Source of the DNA: Phytophthora hibernalis
Lineage: Eukaryota > Oomycota > Peronosporomycetes > Peronosporales > Peronosporaceae
DNA length: 64,000 bases
NCBI GenBank assembly: GCA_012656075.1
Contig: JAAKBF010000246.1
Location: forward strand, 1-64,000
Reading direction: 5' to 3'
The notes beneath the pieces are model-generated. The model searched no databases, was not told where the DNA came from, and saw only the letters and a program-made list of their open reading frames with translations. The first letter of the stretch is position 1. Every line of letters starts with the position of its first letter. A program made the position numbers and the translations under genes. Of this stretch, positions 42,886 through 53,533 are shown one piece after another.

Positions 42886-44040
42886 GACATGGACGTCGTG
42901 GGAGGGCAAGGCGTTTGTACGTATCACATCCAGGGCGCCATGGGCCATTACCTCGGGTCGTTACTACCGTACAAGAATCCCAACACAGGCCAGCCGACTG
43001 CACCCAAATTCCCGCAAATTTACACCGTGGATCCGGACAAGCAGGTACGTGCGACGCGGCGTACGAGAATTTTGGCCGACTTGGACACAGATGCGTTGAG
43101 ATGCATCGAAAATATGGTGACCACGCACAGCCTTTTCGCGCAGCAATTTCTAACCTTCGGAGAAAAACTGCGCCAGTATCCGCCGGGCAGCTCGCAGTTG
43201 ATGGACGTCGTCTACCGCCTACACGAGAAGCCATCACAGCCCGGTACCCACAAGTTGTCTACGGTTTCGGAAGTTGGAGTTACTATGATCGAAGACGGTA
43301 ATCTCGCCCAGCCGCGTGACCTACTGCTCTATACCAGGGATCACAAACTCCTGCGTCTGTTCGAGACTCATAACACGTTCGACCCTTCACTGTTATTTCC
43401 GCACGGCAAGCTACGGTGGACTTTTACGGATCAATACGCGAACGGAGCCGTGGTGATGCCTTTGCGCGCGCATGCCGCATTTCGTCTTTCCATAAAATTG
43501 ACATGTCAGCGCTTCACCTTGGCGGGCGCCATTTCCAGTAGTGGTGATCGATCAACGGGCCAAGTGTGAACAAGAGTAGATGCGGTGGGTGGTAACGCAC
43601 CAGAAGGATGTTTGTGTAGACCAGTACTACGGCGTTCGGGATGCTTACGAGAGCAAAACTGGATGAGGGGAGGCGTTACTTACCGAGTACGATCGCAGCA
43701 GTGGCGAGTTGGTGCACCCTGATCGGCGGCCTCGCCACGATCACTTCCTGGGTCAAATTGGAAAGCGTGTCATCCATCCGGAGACCCACGTCGGGAGTCC
43801 TCGCTACATGTACAAGGCGTATCAAGACTATAAGGCTATCTTGCGCAAATATGGCAAGCCTGACGCCTTCGTAACCAAAACGTGCAATCCGAAATGGGAT
43901 GGCATACAGGATGGAAGCGTCGGACAAAATACCAGGTGCCTATAGGACGCATGATCCATGTTTCACCCAGGGACATGGAGCGCTTCTACATGCGTGCATT
44001 GTTGTGCCACCGAAAAGACAGTCGACAATGTGGTGTGTAA
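42886..44040 (+). pseudogene. Helitron Rep domain (Helitron_like_N)
   Basis: GGQGVCTYHIQGAMGHYLGS near 42900 and QIYTVDPDKQVRATRR near 43014 start the domain. ILRKYGKPDAFVTKTCNPKW (about 43838-43897) is the conserved Helitron Rep signature. SPRDMERFYMRALLCHRK near 43965-44017 follows. The two-His Rep motif was not found intact. Frame changes occur near 42880, 43560, 43700 and 43910. Confidence 0.7.
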
Positions 44041-44091
44041 TACATTCCACGAGGCAGCCTAGGCAACCAGACGCGTTCTATTCTACAATAT

Positions 44092-45956
44092 ATGTGGTGG
44101 ACCATACTGGAGACCTCAACGAGGGACAGCGGGCCATTTACGACCAAGTTGTTGGCGCGGCAGACATCCCTGATGTTGGCTAGAAACTGTTCTTCGTCGA
44201 CGGTCCGGGTGATACTGGGAAATCCACGCTGCTCAAACATATCCTCGCCAACGTGCGTCTCTCGGGAAAGTTACGATCCCTGTCGCGTCCAGCGGCATCG
44301 CCTCTTTGCTTCTTATGGGCGGCCGTATGGCGCACTCAACATTCAAGATCCCTCTAAAATTGGATGAAAAGTCTACGTGCTCCGTTATCAAGCAGTTTCA
44401 CCTAAGGGCGTTGATCCAGCGAGCCAGTTTGATCATATGGGATGAAGTGCCATGACGCACCAGCATGCTTTCGAATCTTGGAGAACATGCGCGTTCGGAC
44501 AGCCGATAACGAAAGTACAGATGAAGAGATTGCAGACTTTTCGGAGTTTCTTCTCCAGGTAGGCGAATGTCGACGTGAAGTCAATCCGGCACTCGGTGGG
44601 AACTTCATGAAAATCCCGCGCGATATATGAAAATAAAGATAAAAAATTCTTGGATTGTTAAATTAAAGTAAAGAAAAAAACTAATAAAATTGTAATAATT
44701 AAACTTAAAATTGATTTTTCTAGGGTCCCAAAGTCAATTTTTTGAACTTCACAAAATTAAATGTGAAATTTGACAATATTCCAGAGACCGAACACTGTTC
44801 AGAGTACTTTTTGGAATCAGCAGGAAAGTTCACGTCTAGGACCTCCTTCATATAAGGTAAACTCGAAAGTTAAAAGTTGAGGGATTTAAGTTTCGCAGAC
44901 TTCCAGAGAAGGGGCACTTTTGTCGATACGAAATTCAGATTCCCCAGATTAAAAAACGAAATAGTACAAATCCGGTAGTCAGATATTTTTTCAGCCCGTG
45001 ACAGAAATATGCGGTTTCAGAGGTGCACATAAAGTTACGCAAAAATCGAGCTCACCACGCGATTTCCGCACAATTCCACACAACATAAAAACTTTTTAGC
45101 CGATATGAACCCACGATAGGCACTTTTTAGTTGCATTCAAAGTTCCTTAACTTCAAACTAAAAGTAACGATTTTGAAGGGGTTGCAGAGAAGTGACATGT
45201 TGTTCGACGACCCGCCCGCTGACTTCGACGCCGACGCAGAGATCGCGCCGGGTGGGTACCTATTGGAATGAAACGGATGATTGATACTATGTACGCTGAC
45301 GTGAACGACCGGACCATCGCAACTGATGAATACTTCGCGAACCACACCATCTTAACGACAACCAGCACGATGCTGCACCGCATCAACGAAGCTGTAGGAC
45401 GAAGATTGGATGGAGAGGCGTGTGAGTACCTCTCGGTCGACTCGGTTCAGGAGGACGAGGCCTCTAATTTCCTAGAGACAGAGGTTCTGAACACGATCGA
45501 CATCACCGGGATCCCGCGGTGTTGAAGTGGTATGATGATGAGGAACTTGAACCCGGACCTGGGTCTCTGCAAAGGGACGCGCTTCACAGTGAAGGAGATG
45601 AAGCCTCACGTGATACACGCGATCATAATCATTGGCGAGCGTCAAAGCCAGAACGTACTGATTCCAAGGATCGAATTCGTTAGTGAAGGCAACGCCCGCG
45701 ACTTCCCATTCCACCTGCGCCACAAGCAGTTCCCTGTCCAACCCGCGTTTGCCATGACAATCAACAAGGCCCAAGGACAAACGGTGCTCAACCTGGGACT
45801 CTACTTGGCAACACCATGATTTTCGCACGGCCAGTGCTCTCACGGGTCACTGCGAGATCCAAGATCAAGATCCTGCTTGAGTACCCGTACATGGAAGAAG
45901 AGGACGGAGCATACACCCCGAACATCGTGTACAGGCAAATTTTCAGCACAGCGTAG
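44092..45956 (+). pseudogene. Helitron PIF1-type helicase, interrupted
   Basis: LNEGQRAIYDQVV near 44117, then after a stop FFVDGPGDTGKSTLLKHILA near 44192 (Walker A, with Asp in place of the usual second Gly). LIIWDEVP near 44435 (Walker B) is followed by a gap where motifs II-III should be. 44442-44630 holds a middle piece. An AT-rich block at 44636-45175 interrupts it. 45268-45819 carries TTTSTMLHRINEAV and FPVQPAFAMTINKAQGQT (helicase motif near the C-terminus), then ALSRVT-like LSRVTARSKIKIL and a stop at 45954-45956. Confidence 0.75.
44636..45175. other. AT-rich non-coding block inside the Helitron helicase
   Basis: About 540 bp of low-GC sequence without a useful frame, flanked by GC-richer helicase-coding DNA on both sides. 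No inverted termini or target duplication were found. It is either an inserted sequence or a locally replaced segment. Confidence 0.55.
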
Positions 45957-45991
45957 GGAGGAAGACCCTAACTGCATATACATAGATAATA

Positions 45992-47467
45992 CACCATTTT
46001 CCGGTCAAGCTACAAAGTTTAAGGTGCAAAATGACAGATGACGGATTCAGGATAAAAATCCAAAATCATTTTTCGTGTTTTGCAAATTTCCCTAATCCTT
46101 TGCAGGCAAGATGCAAACCAATCGTTTTGGCGGGCTGGATTGTCGGCTCGCGCCCAAACGCTTAGTTCTCACGTACTAGGGAGAGCAAGGTCGCTTCTTG
46201 TTCTTAAATCCGAAAGATGCGATCTCCCCGGATACAGCGAAGGTCCTCGAGAGGGCACAGGCAAAGGACCTCGTCGTGAAGGCCTTTCGTGATGGACGTG
46301 ACTGGAAGGAAGTTGCTAAAAACAACGACCTACTGCTCGGCGGGCTATCTTAGCTGCCAACCAAGACCCCAAGCAACACGGCGGCTTGGGAGCTGCCTCA
46401 GTCAAGATGACAGTTTAAGTAATGAGCAAGATCGAGGAGTATGTTGACGAAGACTGCAGGTAGACGCTTGAGCAGTATTGCGACCGCCTGCAGTCTGATT
46501 TGGGGTTTCTGTAAACCTCACATCCGTGCACCGAGCCCTGCAAGGAATGCTGTACTCTACCAAGCGCCTCCGCATTGAAAAAGCGACCATGAACTCGACA
46601 ACGAACAAGGCCAAGAGGGAGGCGTTTGTTGTGTCGCTTAACAAACACATTAAACAAGGTAATATGATTGTTTATCAAGATGAAACTAACAACAATTTTT
46701 GTCTGTCTCGGACGGAAGGATGTTCACGCATCAGTGAGCGTACCGTCGTCCAACTTCCACCGTCCCAAGGCAAGAATCTTCACATTCAAGGCGGGGTTTC
46801 TTCTGGATCGGGGTGTTGCTTATGAAGACGCACGAAGGATCGATAAAAAGAAGAAAACGCCCGCTTTTTAGCGGATTTGTTAATGGCCGCTCTTCGCTCC
46901 GATGAGTACAAGGACCTGGAAGCTAGCAAGAAGATCGTTATTGTCACGGACAATGCTCCGGCGTACAGCCAAGTCGTGGATCTGGCTCGGCAGATGCTTG
47001 CCGAAGAAGGCATCGTAAACCTCAACACACTGGAGGTGTTGAGGCTTGGCCCCTACAGGCCGATGCTCAGTCCCATTGAGGGGTGCTGGAGCTCGCTGAA
47101 GGCAAAGATGAAGGCCTTCGTTGCTGAGTGCAAGCACGAGATGCTGGTCCGCGGGGAATACGACACGTTTACGGCTCAGCGAATGGCTATACTTAAGAGT
47201 GCATATGAAGCCAAGAAGGCTGTGATCATGGGGACGGTTGTATGGCGGTACGAGCGTCACTATCTCCGACACTGCTTCGCTGCAGAGAGAGGAGAGGACA
47301 TGCAGTTAGGAGCTTAGCGTTTTGCATCTTGCTTGAAAAGAATACAGGAGTGTTTTGCAAAAGATGACGAATGTCTTTTACTGTTCAGTGAAACAAACTT
47401 GAATTTTCCAATCTTTTGATTATTTGCAACTTGCTTGTAAAACTTTGAGGCTTGCCGGAAAATGGTG
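45992..47467 (+). mobile_element. Tc1/mariner-like element with TIRs and TA duplication
   Basis: Left end CACCATTTTCCGGTCAAGC after TA (45990-45991). The right end is the inverted copy ending CCGGAAAATGGTG at 47467, followed by TA (47468-47469). Inverted similarity continues to CAAAGTTT, about 28 bp. At 1,476 bp it has full-length ends, and the transposase inside is on the plus strand. It lies between the Helitron helicase and the Helitron 3' end. Confidence 0.85.
46190..47317 (+). pseudogene. Tc1/mariner-like DDE transposase, frameshifted
   Basis: N-terminal helices at about 46196-46356 (ERAQAKDLVVKAFRDGRDWK), then a stop. 46526-46825 has MLYSTKRLRIEKATMN and MIVYQDETN, which holds the first Asp. 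Frame changes near 46700 and 46830 lead to 46877-47317 with KIVIVTDNAPAYSQV (second Asp) and GPYRPMLSPIEGCWSSLKAK (Glu). I count 42 residues between the second Asp and the Glu. The C-terminus ends RHYLRHCFAAERGEDMQLGA and looks complete. Stops near 46356, 46420 and the frame changes inactivate it. Confidence 0.8.
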
Positions 47468-47816
47468 TAACGTTAGTTCAATTCGTGTCTACACTGGTGT
47501 AAACATTAGCCCCGGAGCGAAGCTAAGGGGGCGTCCCACTTAATTGGGACAAATCATTGCCCCACCGCCGCGTAGCGACGGCAAGCGGCTATCCATAATA
47601 ATAATACGTGTGCTGAATGTAGTCAACGGAGGAAACTTTATTAAAACTCCATCAGCACATTATCAACATGTAGCACAAGTACTGTACATACTCGCATATG
47701 TTCGACCTTCCGACACGTTTCGAAGTAGTTGCCAAAGCGAGCCAGCTTCAGCGAGCCAACCCAGCTCACAGATAGTCACAAGTTGACACCCAACAGCGCG
47801 GAGAGCAGGCTCCATC

Positions 47817-48600
47817 ATGGAGCAACTAGACCTTGTTCGGCTTCACGGGCAAGAGCATCTAACCCTGCATAGTGTCTTCGAAGCACCTACAGATTTTCGG
47901 CTATTCATAAAAGACTACGCTTTCAACCACAACAAGAACGTAGAACAGAAGGGTTTTTCCCAAAACCGGTACCAATCCTGGGCCATAATCACAATATCAG
48001 TACCAATCCCAAAACCAGTACAAAGGTTAATTTGATTTTGCAGGCAGGAGACCACATTGAGAACGCATTGAGTTCGCGTTGAGTAGGTTCGTGTTTACGA
48101 TTACTATGGCGAGACAGGTGTGGCTGTTTTGGGCGAAGCGCACATTTGGCGTCCTCAATCACGCATGTCGAAGACCATATATTTGTAACAACGGTCACTA
48201 TGGCCATGAATGTCGTCGTTGTCATTTTGTAGGGCTACAGTAGTGGTGTCCGGCAGAGGCGCGTGCTGTAGAGTCACCCGTGCAGTCGACGACAACCGGT
48301 TCGGCGTATAGAGGACTGCAGCATGCCATGTCCTCAAGGTAATCTTGGTACTGGTTTTGGGATTGGTACTGGTATTGGGATTACGGCCCTGGATTGGTAC
48401 TGGTTTTGGGAAAAACTGTAGAATAGAAAGGGAAATTTGGGAATTTACGGAAGTGGGGCTGTCAAGCGGCCGGATTTGAGTGGCACGTTTGGATATCTAG
48501 ACGCCGAGCGAGTGACGATTCCCTCACCATTTAGCTGAAATACCTCCTGGCTCATGGTTTATCAGCCATTTCCACGACAAACACACCACTTGCTTTGCGT
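47817..48600 (+). pseudogene. MULE/FAR1-type DNA-binding segment split by an insertion
   Basis: ATG 47817 (MEQLDLVRLHGQEHLTLHS), then FRLFIKDYAFNHNKNVEQKG. The frame enters the inserted element at 47951. After the second target copy it resumes in the same frame at about 48418 as KGKFGNLRKWGCQAAGFEWH and VWISRRRASDDSLTI. The W-x-Cys...W-x-V-W layout resembles the zinc-binding N-terminal domain of MULE and FAR1 proteins. The Q codon in the left target copy is TAG in the right one. Further stops follow. Confidence 0.55.
47951..48417. mobile_element. 467-bp TIR element inside the small MULE
   Basis: Inverted repeats of about 75 bp (47951-48024 and 48344-48417), rich in CCAATCCCAAAACCAGTACC words. 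Flanking direct repeats GTAGAACAGAA (47940-47950) and GTAGAATAGAA (48418-48428) are 11 bp with one mismatch. Long TIRs and a 9-11-bp duplication fit a Mutator-type non-autonomous element. No coding capacity. Confidence 0.8.
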
Positions 48601-48988
48601 GGCAGTGGAAACCTTCCTCTCGTTAGCTCCAACTTTTGAAAGGACTTCATAGCTCGATTCTCGATGGCCACAGCAGTGCCAAGATGAGAGTTGCCCACTA
48701 GCATCGACCCCAGCCACCAATGATGTCACAAATCAGCTCGACGCAGACTCCACCGTGGTTTAAGCGAACTCACTGAAATACGACTGCATACGTACATGTA
48801 CTAGGTAGCTTATCGTTTTAAGTGCCTTCGTTGAGTTTGAGTCATTTTTCCGTTGAGTATCGTTTAGCTGTGAGACTATCGTTGAGTTGTCACGCCTGTT
48901 GATAATGTGCTGACAGATTTCTGGTACCTGTTGATAATGTGCTGATGGATTTGTGGTATAATACCTGTTGATAAAGTTCCTCAACGGG

Positions 48989-49475
48989 GGTCATTACCAA
49001 ATACATTTGTTTTCGTCGTTCAATGAAGAAGTGGTGGTGAGAGTTGTCCAAGCACATGATCAGGGTTAGTCACACCAACGCAGAACAAATGTGAATTCGT
49101 TGCTAAAAGTGCGCGGCAACCTATTATAGAGCAGCATTCGACGTTGACCATGCTTGTAAACAAAACGTAAACCTTGCCGCTGTAATCATACATGTACGTT
49201 TCGGGAGCCATTGGCAGTGGCACACCGGTAGCGGATTTGAAGCTGTTGCACGGTTACTGTATCCGGGGACTAGACTACAGTAGGTATTGCAGTACAGTTA
49301 AGGACATAATAGTATAGCGCAGATGTAGGGTAGCGGTGGAAACTTCTAGAACAAAGCTTCCATCTGCCTGAATGCGGGGGCGCTCACTCCTTTGATTTTG
49401 ACCCGCCATCCCCAGACCTTCCTCTACTTTGATATACTGGTAGCACTTGTTGGTCCCAGCAACCTCAAGAATCCC
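48989..49475. other. Intergenic DNA before Gypsy-2
   Basis: No gene seen. The Gypsy-2 5' LTR was expected here but no matching LTR copy exists in the window to confirm it. Confidence 0.45.
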
Positions 49476-50210
49476 ATGCCGACCATCGCCCATCTACGAG
49501 CTGAGATCGATCGGCTGAACCAAGTGATGGCAGGGAGCACGCGAGTACCAAGCAACCTGCCCAAGTTCACCGGCAAGAGAGGGAAGACGAGCGTGAATAG
49601 CTGTTCCAGAATTGAGAATGCGTGCCGCATCAACGGGATCCTGATCGAGGAGTCAAGCACACGCTTACCAGGGATCGCCGGGTCGGCTATGGAAAAGCCA
49701 GCCTCGGGGTGGTTCCTGCACTGGAGTTCGACGACGAGAAGTGATAAGCATACGTGGGGATTTTCCGAGAGCATGTGCTACAACACTTTGAAGCGTCGAA
49801 CTACCAAGCCGTCCTGCGAGAGAAGCTTCAACGTCTCAAACAGACAGCGGACATCGAGACGTACAACGGCGAGTATTCAGCTCGTATCTTCCGTGTGGAA
49901 GGCATGAGCGATCTCGACCAGGTACTGGGCTACGCGAACGGGCTCAAGCCTCGCACGCGCAGCTACGTCAAGCTCGAAAACCCAAAGTTTTCATCGTCCA
50001 GCGAGTCCCAAGGTCTGGGTAAACCCTTCAAGAGGAAGCCGTTCCTAGGAAAGGGCCGCTTCAAACCAAAGGAGGAGTCCAAGCGCACCGAAGGGCTTAC
50101 CTGTTTCTTTTGCAAGAAGCCGGGTCACATCAAGGCTAACTGCTTCGCATGTAAGAAGGACCAAGCCAAGCAGGGAAACGAGCAACCACGGGGTCCTGGC
50201 GTGGCCGAAA
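49476..50210 (+). pseudogene. Gypsy-2 gag
   Basis: ATG 49476 (MPTIAHLRAEIDRLNQVM) begins Gag with NLPKFTGKRG and CRINGILIEE, a Ty3-type capsid start. One frame change near 49750 leads to REHVLQHFEASNYQAVLREK and LQRLKQTADIETYNGEYSAR. A CCHC knuckle, CFFCKKPGHIKANC, is at about 50103-50144. Apart from the frame change it reads well. Confidence 0.8.
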
Positions 50211-50909
50211 GCGTAACAAGAACAACTAAGATTGAGAATGTCAGCCTCAATGTTCTGAGTGAAAACCCTCTTGTCTACAAGTCGCGGCCGTTATTCTCCG
50301 TTTCGGGAGATATTCACGCGGCTGGCAAGACCATTTCGACACGAAACATGTTACTGGACTGCGGGGCGACCACGATATACGTGTCGAACCGATGGGTCGA
50401 GGAGCACCAGCTTCGAACAACGAAGTTCAGTGACAAGAACATCCGAGTCAAGCTTGAGATAACCAATCGTGGAAGCGGAACTGGAAGTTCTGCCTCTCGA
50501 GATCCAAGTGTCGGGGCTAGACGAGGTGTACAAGTGTGTCGCTGTTGTCTACGCGATACCCGACGAATTTGACTGCATTCTTGGAATCTCATTCTTCAAG
50601 GACGTGCAGCCCCATATCGACTGGAGAGGTCGACGTATTCAAGGAACTGGAGTGAAGACTCTGCACTGGGAGCGATCAGGTGTCACCTGTGGACCGATCG
50701 AGGCAGGCGGACCAGTGATTGCCTCCGGGCTTCGGAGATCTGTCGAGGCGAAAGGCCTGTTGACGAAAAGACCCAAATCCTGTCGAGGGGCCGCGCTGGA
50801 AACGGATGTGAAGTCCGCAGTTGATTCAGTTCGTGGCCCAGTGCAGAAGGATATTCCAAGTACAGCAAGGCGACGCGTCAATCGGAAAGGATCCGATAAG
50901 CAAAGGTGA
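50211..50909 (+). pseudogene. Gypsy-2 aspartic protease
   Basis: NMLLDCGATTIYVSNRWVEE (about 50347) is the retropepsin active site with Cys in the place of Thr or Ser (D-C-G). After a frame change near 50465, VVYAIPDEFDCILGISFFKD (about 50547) gives the second conserved part. The linker to RT follows. Confidence 0.75.
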
Positions 50910-52156
50910 CGAGAAGTTGCCAGGACGCGAGGGTACTGCCCATGAAGCTCGTGGGAGCAGCGGTATCCAGGGAAAAGAAGCCATTGTGGAAAAACTGTTC
51001 ACAATCAGCGTCGTTGATGAAACTGGGGTTGAGACCAAGTACATCACGCGAAAAACTTCGGAAGTTCCCTAGAATCAAGACCAAAACAATCGAGGAGCCA
51101 GACTTCATGTTGGTGCTCTCGAACGAGACGATCAAGCAGGTAGCCCGATCTTGCAGAGGTGACACCATCCCGACAACGACGGAAGCACGAAGGCATATCG
51201 GTATCTGGAGACGGACTGGGACAGTTTTCGAAAAATCATGCGTTCCGGAGTACAAGGACAACGTTTTCCGTCCGGATCTCCCTGAAGGCTTGCCCGAGAA
51301 GCGCGATATTGAGCATCAGATTGCTGTGAAAGATCCGAATCTTGCGATGTACCGGCAGCAATGGCGGCAATCTCCAGAAAAACAGCGCGAGATCGTGCGC
51401 TGGGTTGAAGACATGGTGAAGAAGAAACTCATCTGTCCAAGCATCAGCCCACATGCTGCCCCAACGTTTTGCGTCCGAAAGCCCGTCGGATGGAGAATCG
51501 TTCATGATTATCGGTACTTGAACTCGAACACTGTGCGACAGAGTGTTCCAATGACAAAGAAGGAAGACATCTTGGATGCCATTTCGGGTGCGTACTGGTT
51601 TTCGACGATGGACTTGATGTCGGCGTACTATCAAGTTCGCATGCGAGAAGAGGACATCAAGTACACCGCCTTCCAGGCGCTCAACGGACTTTGGGAGTAC
51701 CTTGTACTGCCAATGGGTGTCTGCAATGCTCCAGTGACGATGCATCGGCTAACGTCGAAGCTGTTTCGTAGTTTGGAGAACACGAAGTCGTTCTATGACG
51801 ACATATACATCTTCACCAAGTCCCGCAGCGTTGAAGAACATCTCGAAGCGGTGCGGAAGACCTTGGACATCTTGCGAGACAACAAGCTTTACGTGAAGCT
51901 TGCCAAATGCGTCTTCTGTGCGGGCGAGATCCCGTGCTTGGGTGACTTTGTTGGACGAGATGGGGTACGAATGGCCCCGACAATCAAGGACTGGTCAGTT
52001 CCTCGAACACAAGAGGAGCTTCACATCTTCCTCGGCTTAACCGGCTACGTCCAGCGTTTCTGCCCGGAGTACGCATCGCTAACTGCGACCACGTTCACGC
52101 TATTGAAGAAGCAGAAAAGCGAAACGCGAAGGTCCATTTCAACGACGAGCAGCTGA
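50906..52156 (+). pseudogene. Gypsy-2 reverse transcriptase
   Basis: Open from GTG 50906 with no ATG chosen. RT-like sequence starts at about 51050. Motifs: SPHAAPTFCVRKPVGWRIVHDYRYLN in two parts around 51446-51520; FSTMDLMSAYYQVRM near 51600; LPMGVCNAPVTMHRL near 51710; catalytic SFYDDIYIFTKS near 51790; then LGLTGYVQRFCPEYASLT near 52031. The RT core is intact in one frame for over 1 kb. The frame ends at 52156 and RNase H continues in other frames, so full Pol is not made. Confidence 0.85.
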
Positions 52157-52790
52157 AAACCTTCAAGGAGCTCAAGCATAGGTTGTGCAATCCACCGGTA
52201 TACATCATCCGGACTTCAGTCGCCCCATGCATCTGCGTACCGGCGCTAGCAAGTTCGCTGTTGGTGGAGTACTCTTCCAGCTTGTCGACGGCGTTGAGCG
52301 TCCCATTGCGTACACCAGCAGGAAGATGAAGTCTGCGGAGCTCAACTACCCGACGCAACAGTAGGAACGCCTTGCAATCGTTCACGCTCTAGCCACGTTC
52401 AGGGTCTACTGCCTGGATTGTCGAGACAGATCACAAGAGTCTTGAAGGAGTGTTTACTCAAAAGATGGCCAACCGGAGACTAGCGCTGGTATGACATCCT
52501 CGCGGAGTACCAGCCAACATTCTCGTATCTTCCGGGTGCGAAGAACGGCATCACCAACGCACTCGGTCGAAGGCCTAACTACTAGTTGATCTTCAACATC
52601 AAAAGCGTGTACCGGAAAGATCGTGACGTCCAAACAATCTTCGCGGCAATCAAGCGCAGGACAGCAAGCGCAAAGGCCAAGCGTGTATTGCAACATCACA
52701 CGAAGTATCGCTGATACTCTGAACCCAATGATCTGAAGTTGAGACAAACGATAATCAGTGAGAGTCACACGCCGTTGGTACTGGTCCAAG
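52157..52790 (+). pseudogene. Gypsy-2 RNase H remnant and spacer
   Basis: Short out-of-frame matches such as ELKHRLCNPPVY, ETDHKSLEGVFTQKMANRR and ANILVSSGCEE show a decayed Ty3-type RNase H. Many stops follow up to 52790. Confidence 0.6.
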
Positions 52791-52794
52791 ATGC

Positions 52795-53031
52795 TTAAGT
52801 CTACCTAGCGATTCATCGAGGATTGCGAGCCATGTCGGCGGAACAAACCGCGGTTGATGAAGCCACCTGGTCTGCTTGAGCCGTTGAGCATTCCTGACGA
52901 AAGATGGCGATCCATCTATATGGACTTCATTACGGATCTACCTCGTACGAAGCGAGACGTTGACTCCATATGGGTTGTCGTCGACAGGTTGACCAAGCGA
53001 TGTCACTTCGTGCCGACAACCAAGACCCTGT
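52795..53031 (+). pseudogene. Gypsy-2 integrase start, cut by Gypsy-3
   Basis: FIEDCEPCRRNKPRL is the second half of the HHCC finger. LLEPLSIPDERWRSIYMDFI has the first catalytic Asp and DSIWVVVDRLTKRCHFVPTT follows, then the frame runs into the Gypsy-3 LTR after KTLL. The remaining core is not seen on the far side of Gypsy-3. Confidence 0.8.
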
Positions 53032-53391
53032 TGTAAGCTGGCCTTTCAGTCGTTTCCTGGTACCGAGTACCAAACGACTTGCGAACTTCCGGGTTAAAGT
53101 TAAACTGACTGTATTAATCTCACTTGTAGGTTCTAACAACTGTTAACTATCTGCATACTAAGCTTCTGTACTCCAAATGGATGGCTCTCCATCAACCGTC
53201 TACATTAAGTCCGATTCATATCTAGTGAAAAATACACAATCGTACTTAGCCGGGTGTCACACACCAACTTATGTGGGGCGTGTACTCGTACTTAGGCGGG
53301 CTTGTGTGGACCACACGGAAGAACATTGGGTCTCCCCTTTCATAAGTTCTTTTGCACGGCAAACGGTGTCGGCCAGCGTGGCCCCGTTACA
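53032..53391 (-). repeat. 3' LTR of Gypsy-3
   Basis: 360 bp, matches 60733-61092 except at three sites. Contains a hairpin at 53048-53079 (AGTCGTTT...AAACGACT around GGTACCGAGTACC). Confidence 0.95.
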
Positions 53392-53533
53392 CCCTCCCAC
53401 ACCCAAACGGGAAGCACCTGTCCCAAGGGGAATCCAGAGACGGAGAAGGTGACGCCTCATTCCAGAAGCCACGCCCAAGACCACACGCGCCGAAGACCAC
53501 CGACGCTCCACGGGCACGCGCCACCACTCCCGA

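Larger units (their letters stand above)
41741..47592 (+). mobile_element. Decayed Helitron, Rep/helicase type, 5' end not located
   Basis: A plus-strand RepHel gene in pieces (41741-45956) and a Helitron-like 3' end at 47509-47592: hairpin near 47563-47582, then CTAT in place of CTAG. A mariner-like element has inserted between the helicase end and the 3' terminus. Helitrons move by rolling-circle replication using a Rep nuclease fused to a PIF1-type helicase. Both domains are recognisable here and both are broken. Confidence 0.75.
47631..48980 (+). mobile_element. Small MULE with 8-bp target duplication
   Basis: Target duplication TCAACGGA (47623-47630) and TCAACGGG (48981-48988), one mismatch. 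Inverted ends GGAAACTTTATTAA on the left and TTGATAAAGTTCC on the right. Inside these, CCATCAGCACATTATCAACA on the left is matched by inverted copies repeated on the right (48890-48950). It carries only a MULE DNA-binding-type segment, so it is non-autonomous. It is split by the element at 47951-48417. Confidence 0.75.
49476..53031 (+). mobile_element. Gypsy-2, LTR retrotransposon, truncated
   Basis: Plus-strand gag, protease, RT, RNase H remnant and the start of the integrase core, ending abruptly at the Gypsy-3 LTR (53032). Neither of its own LTRs was found. Sequence and motif details differ from Gypsy-1 and Gypsy-3, so it is a third family. Confidence 0.8.
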
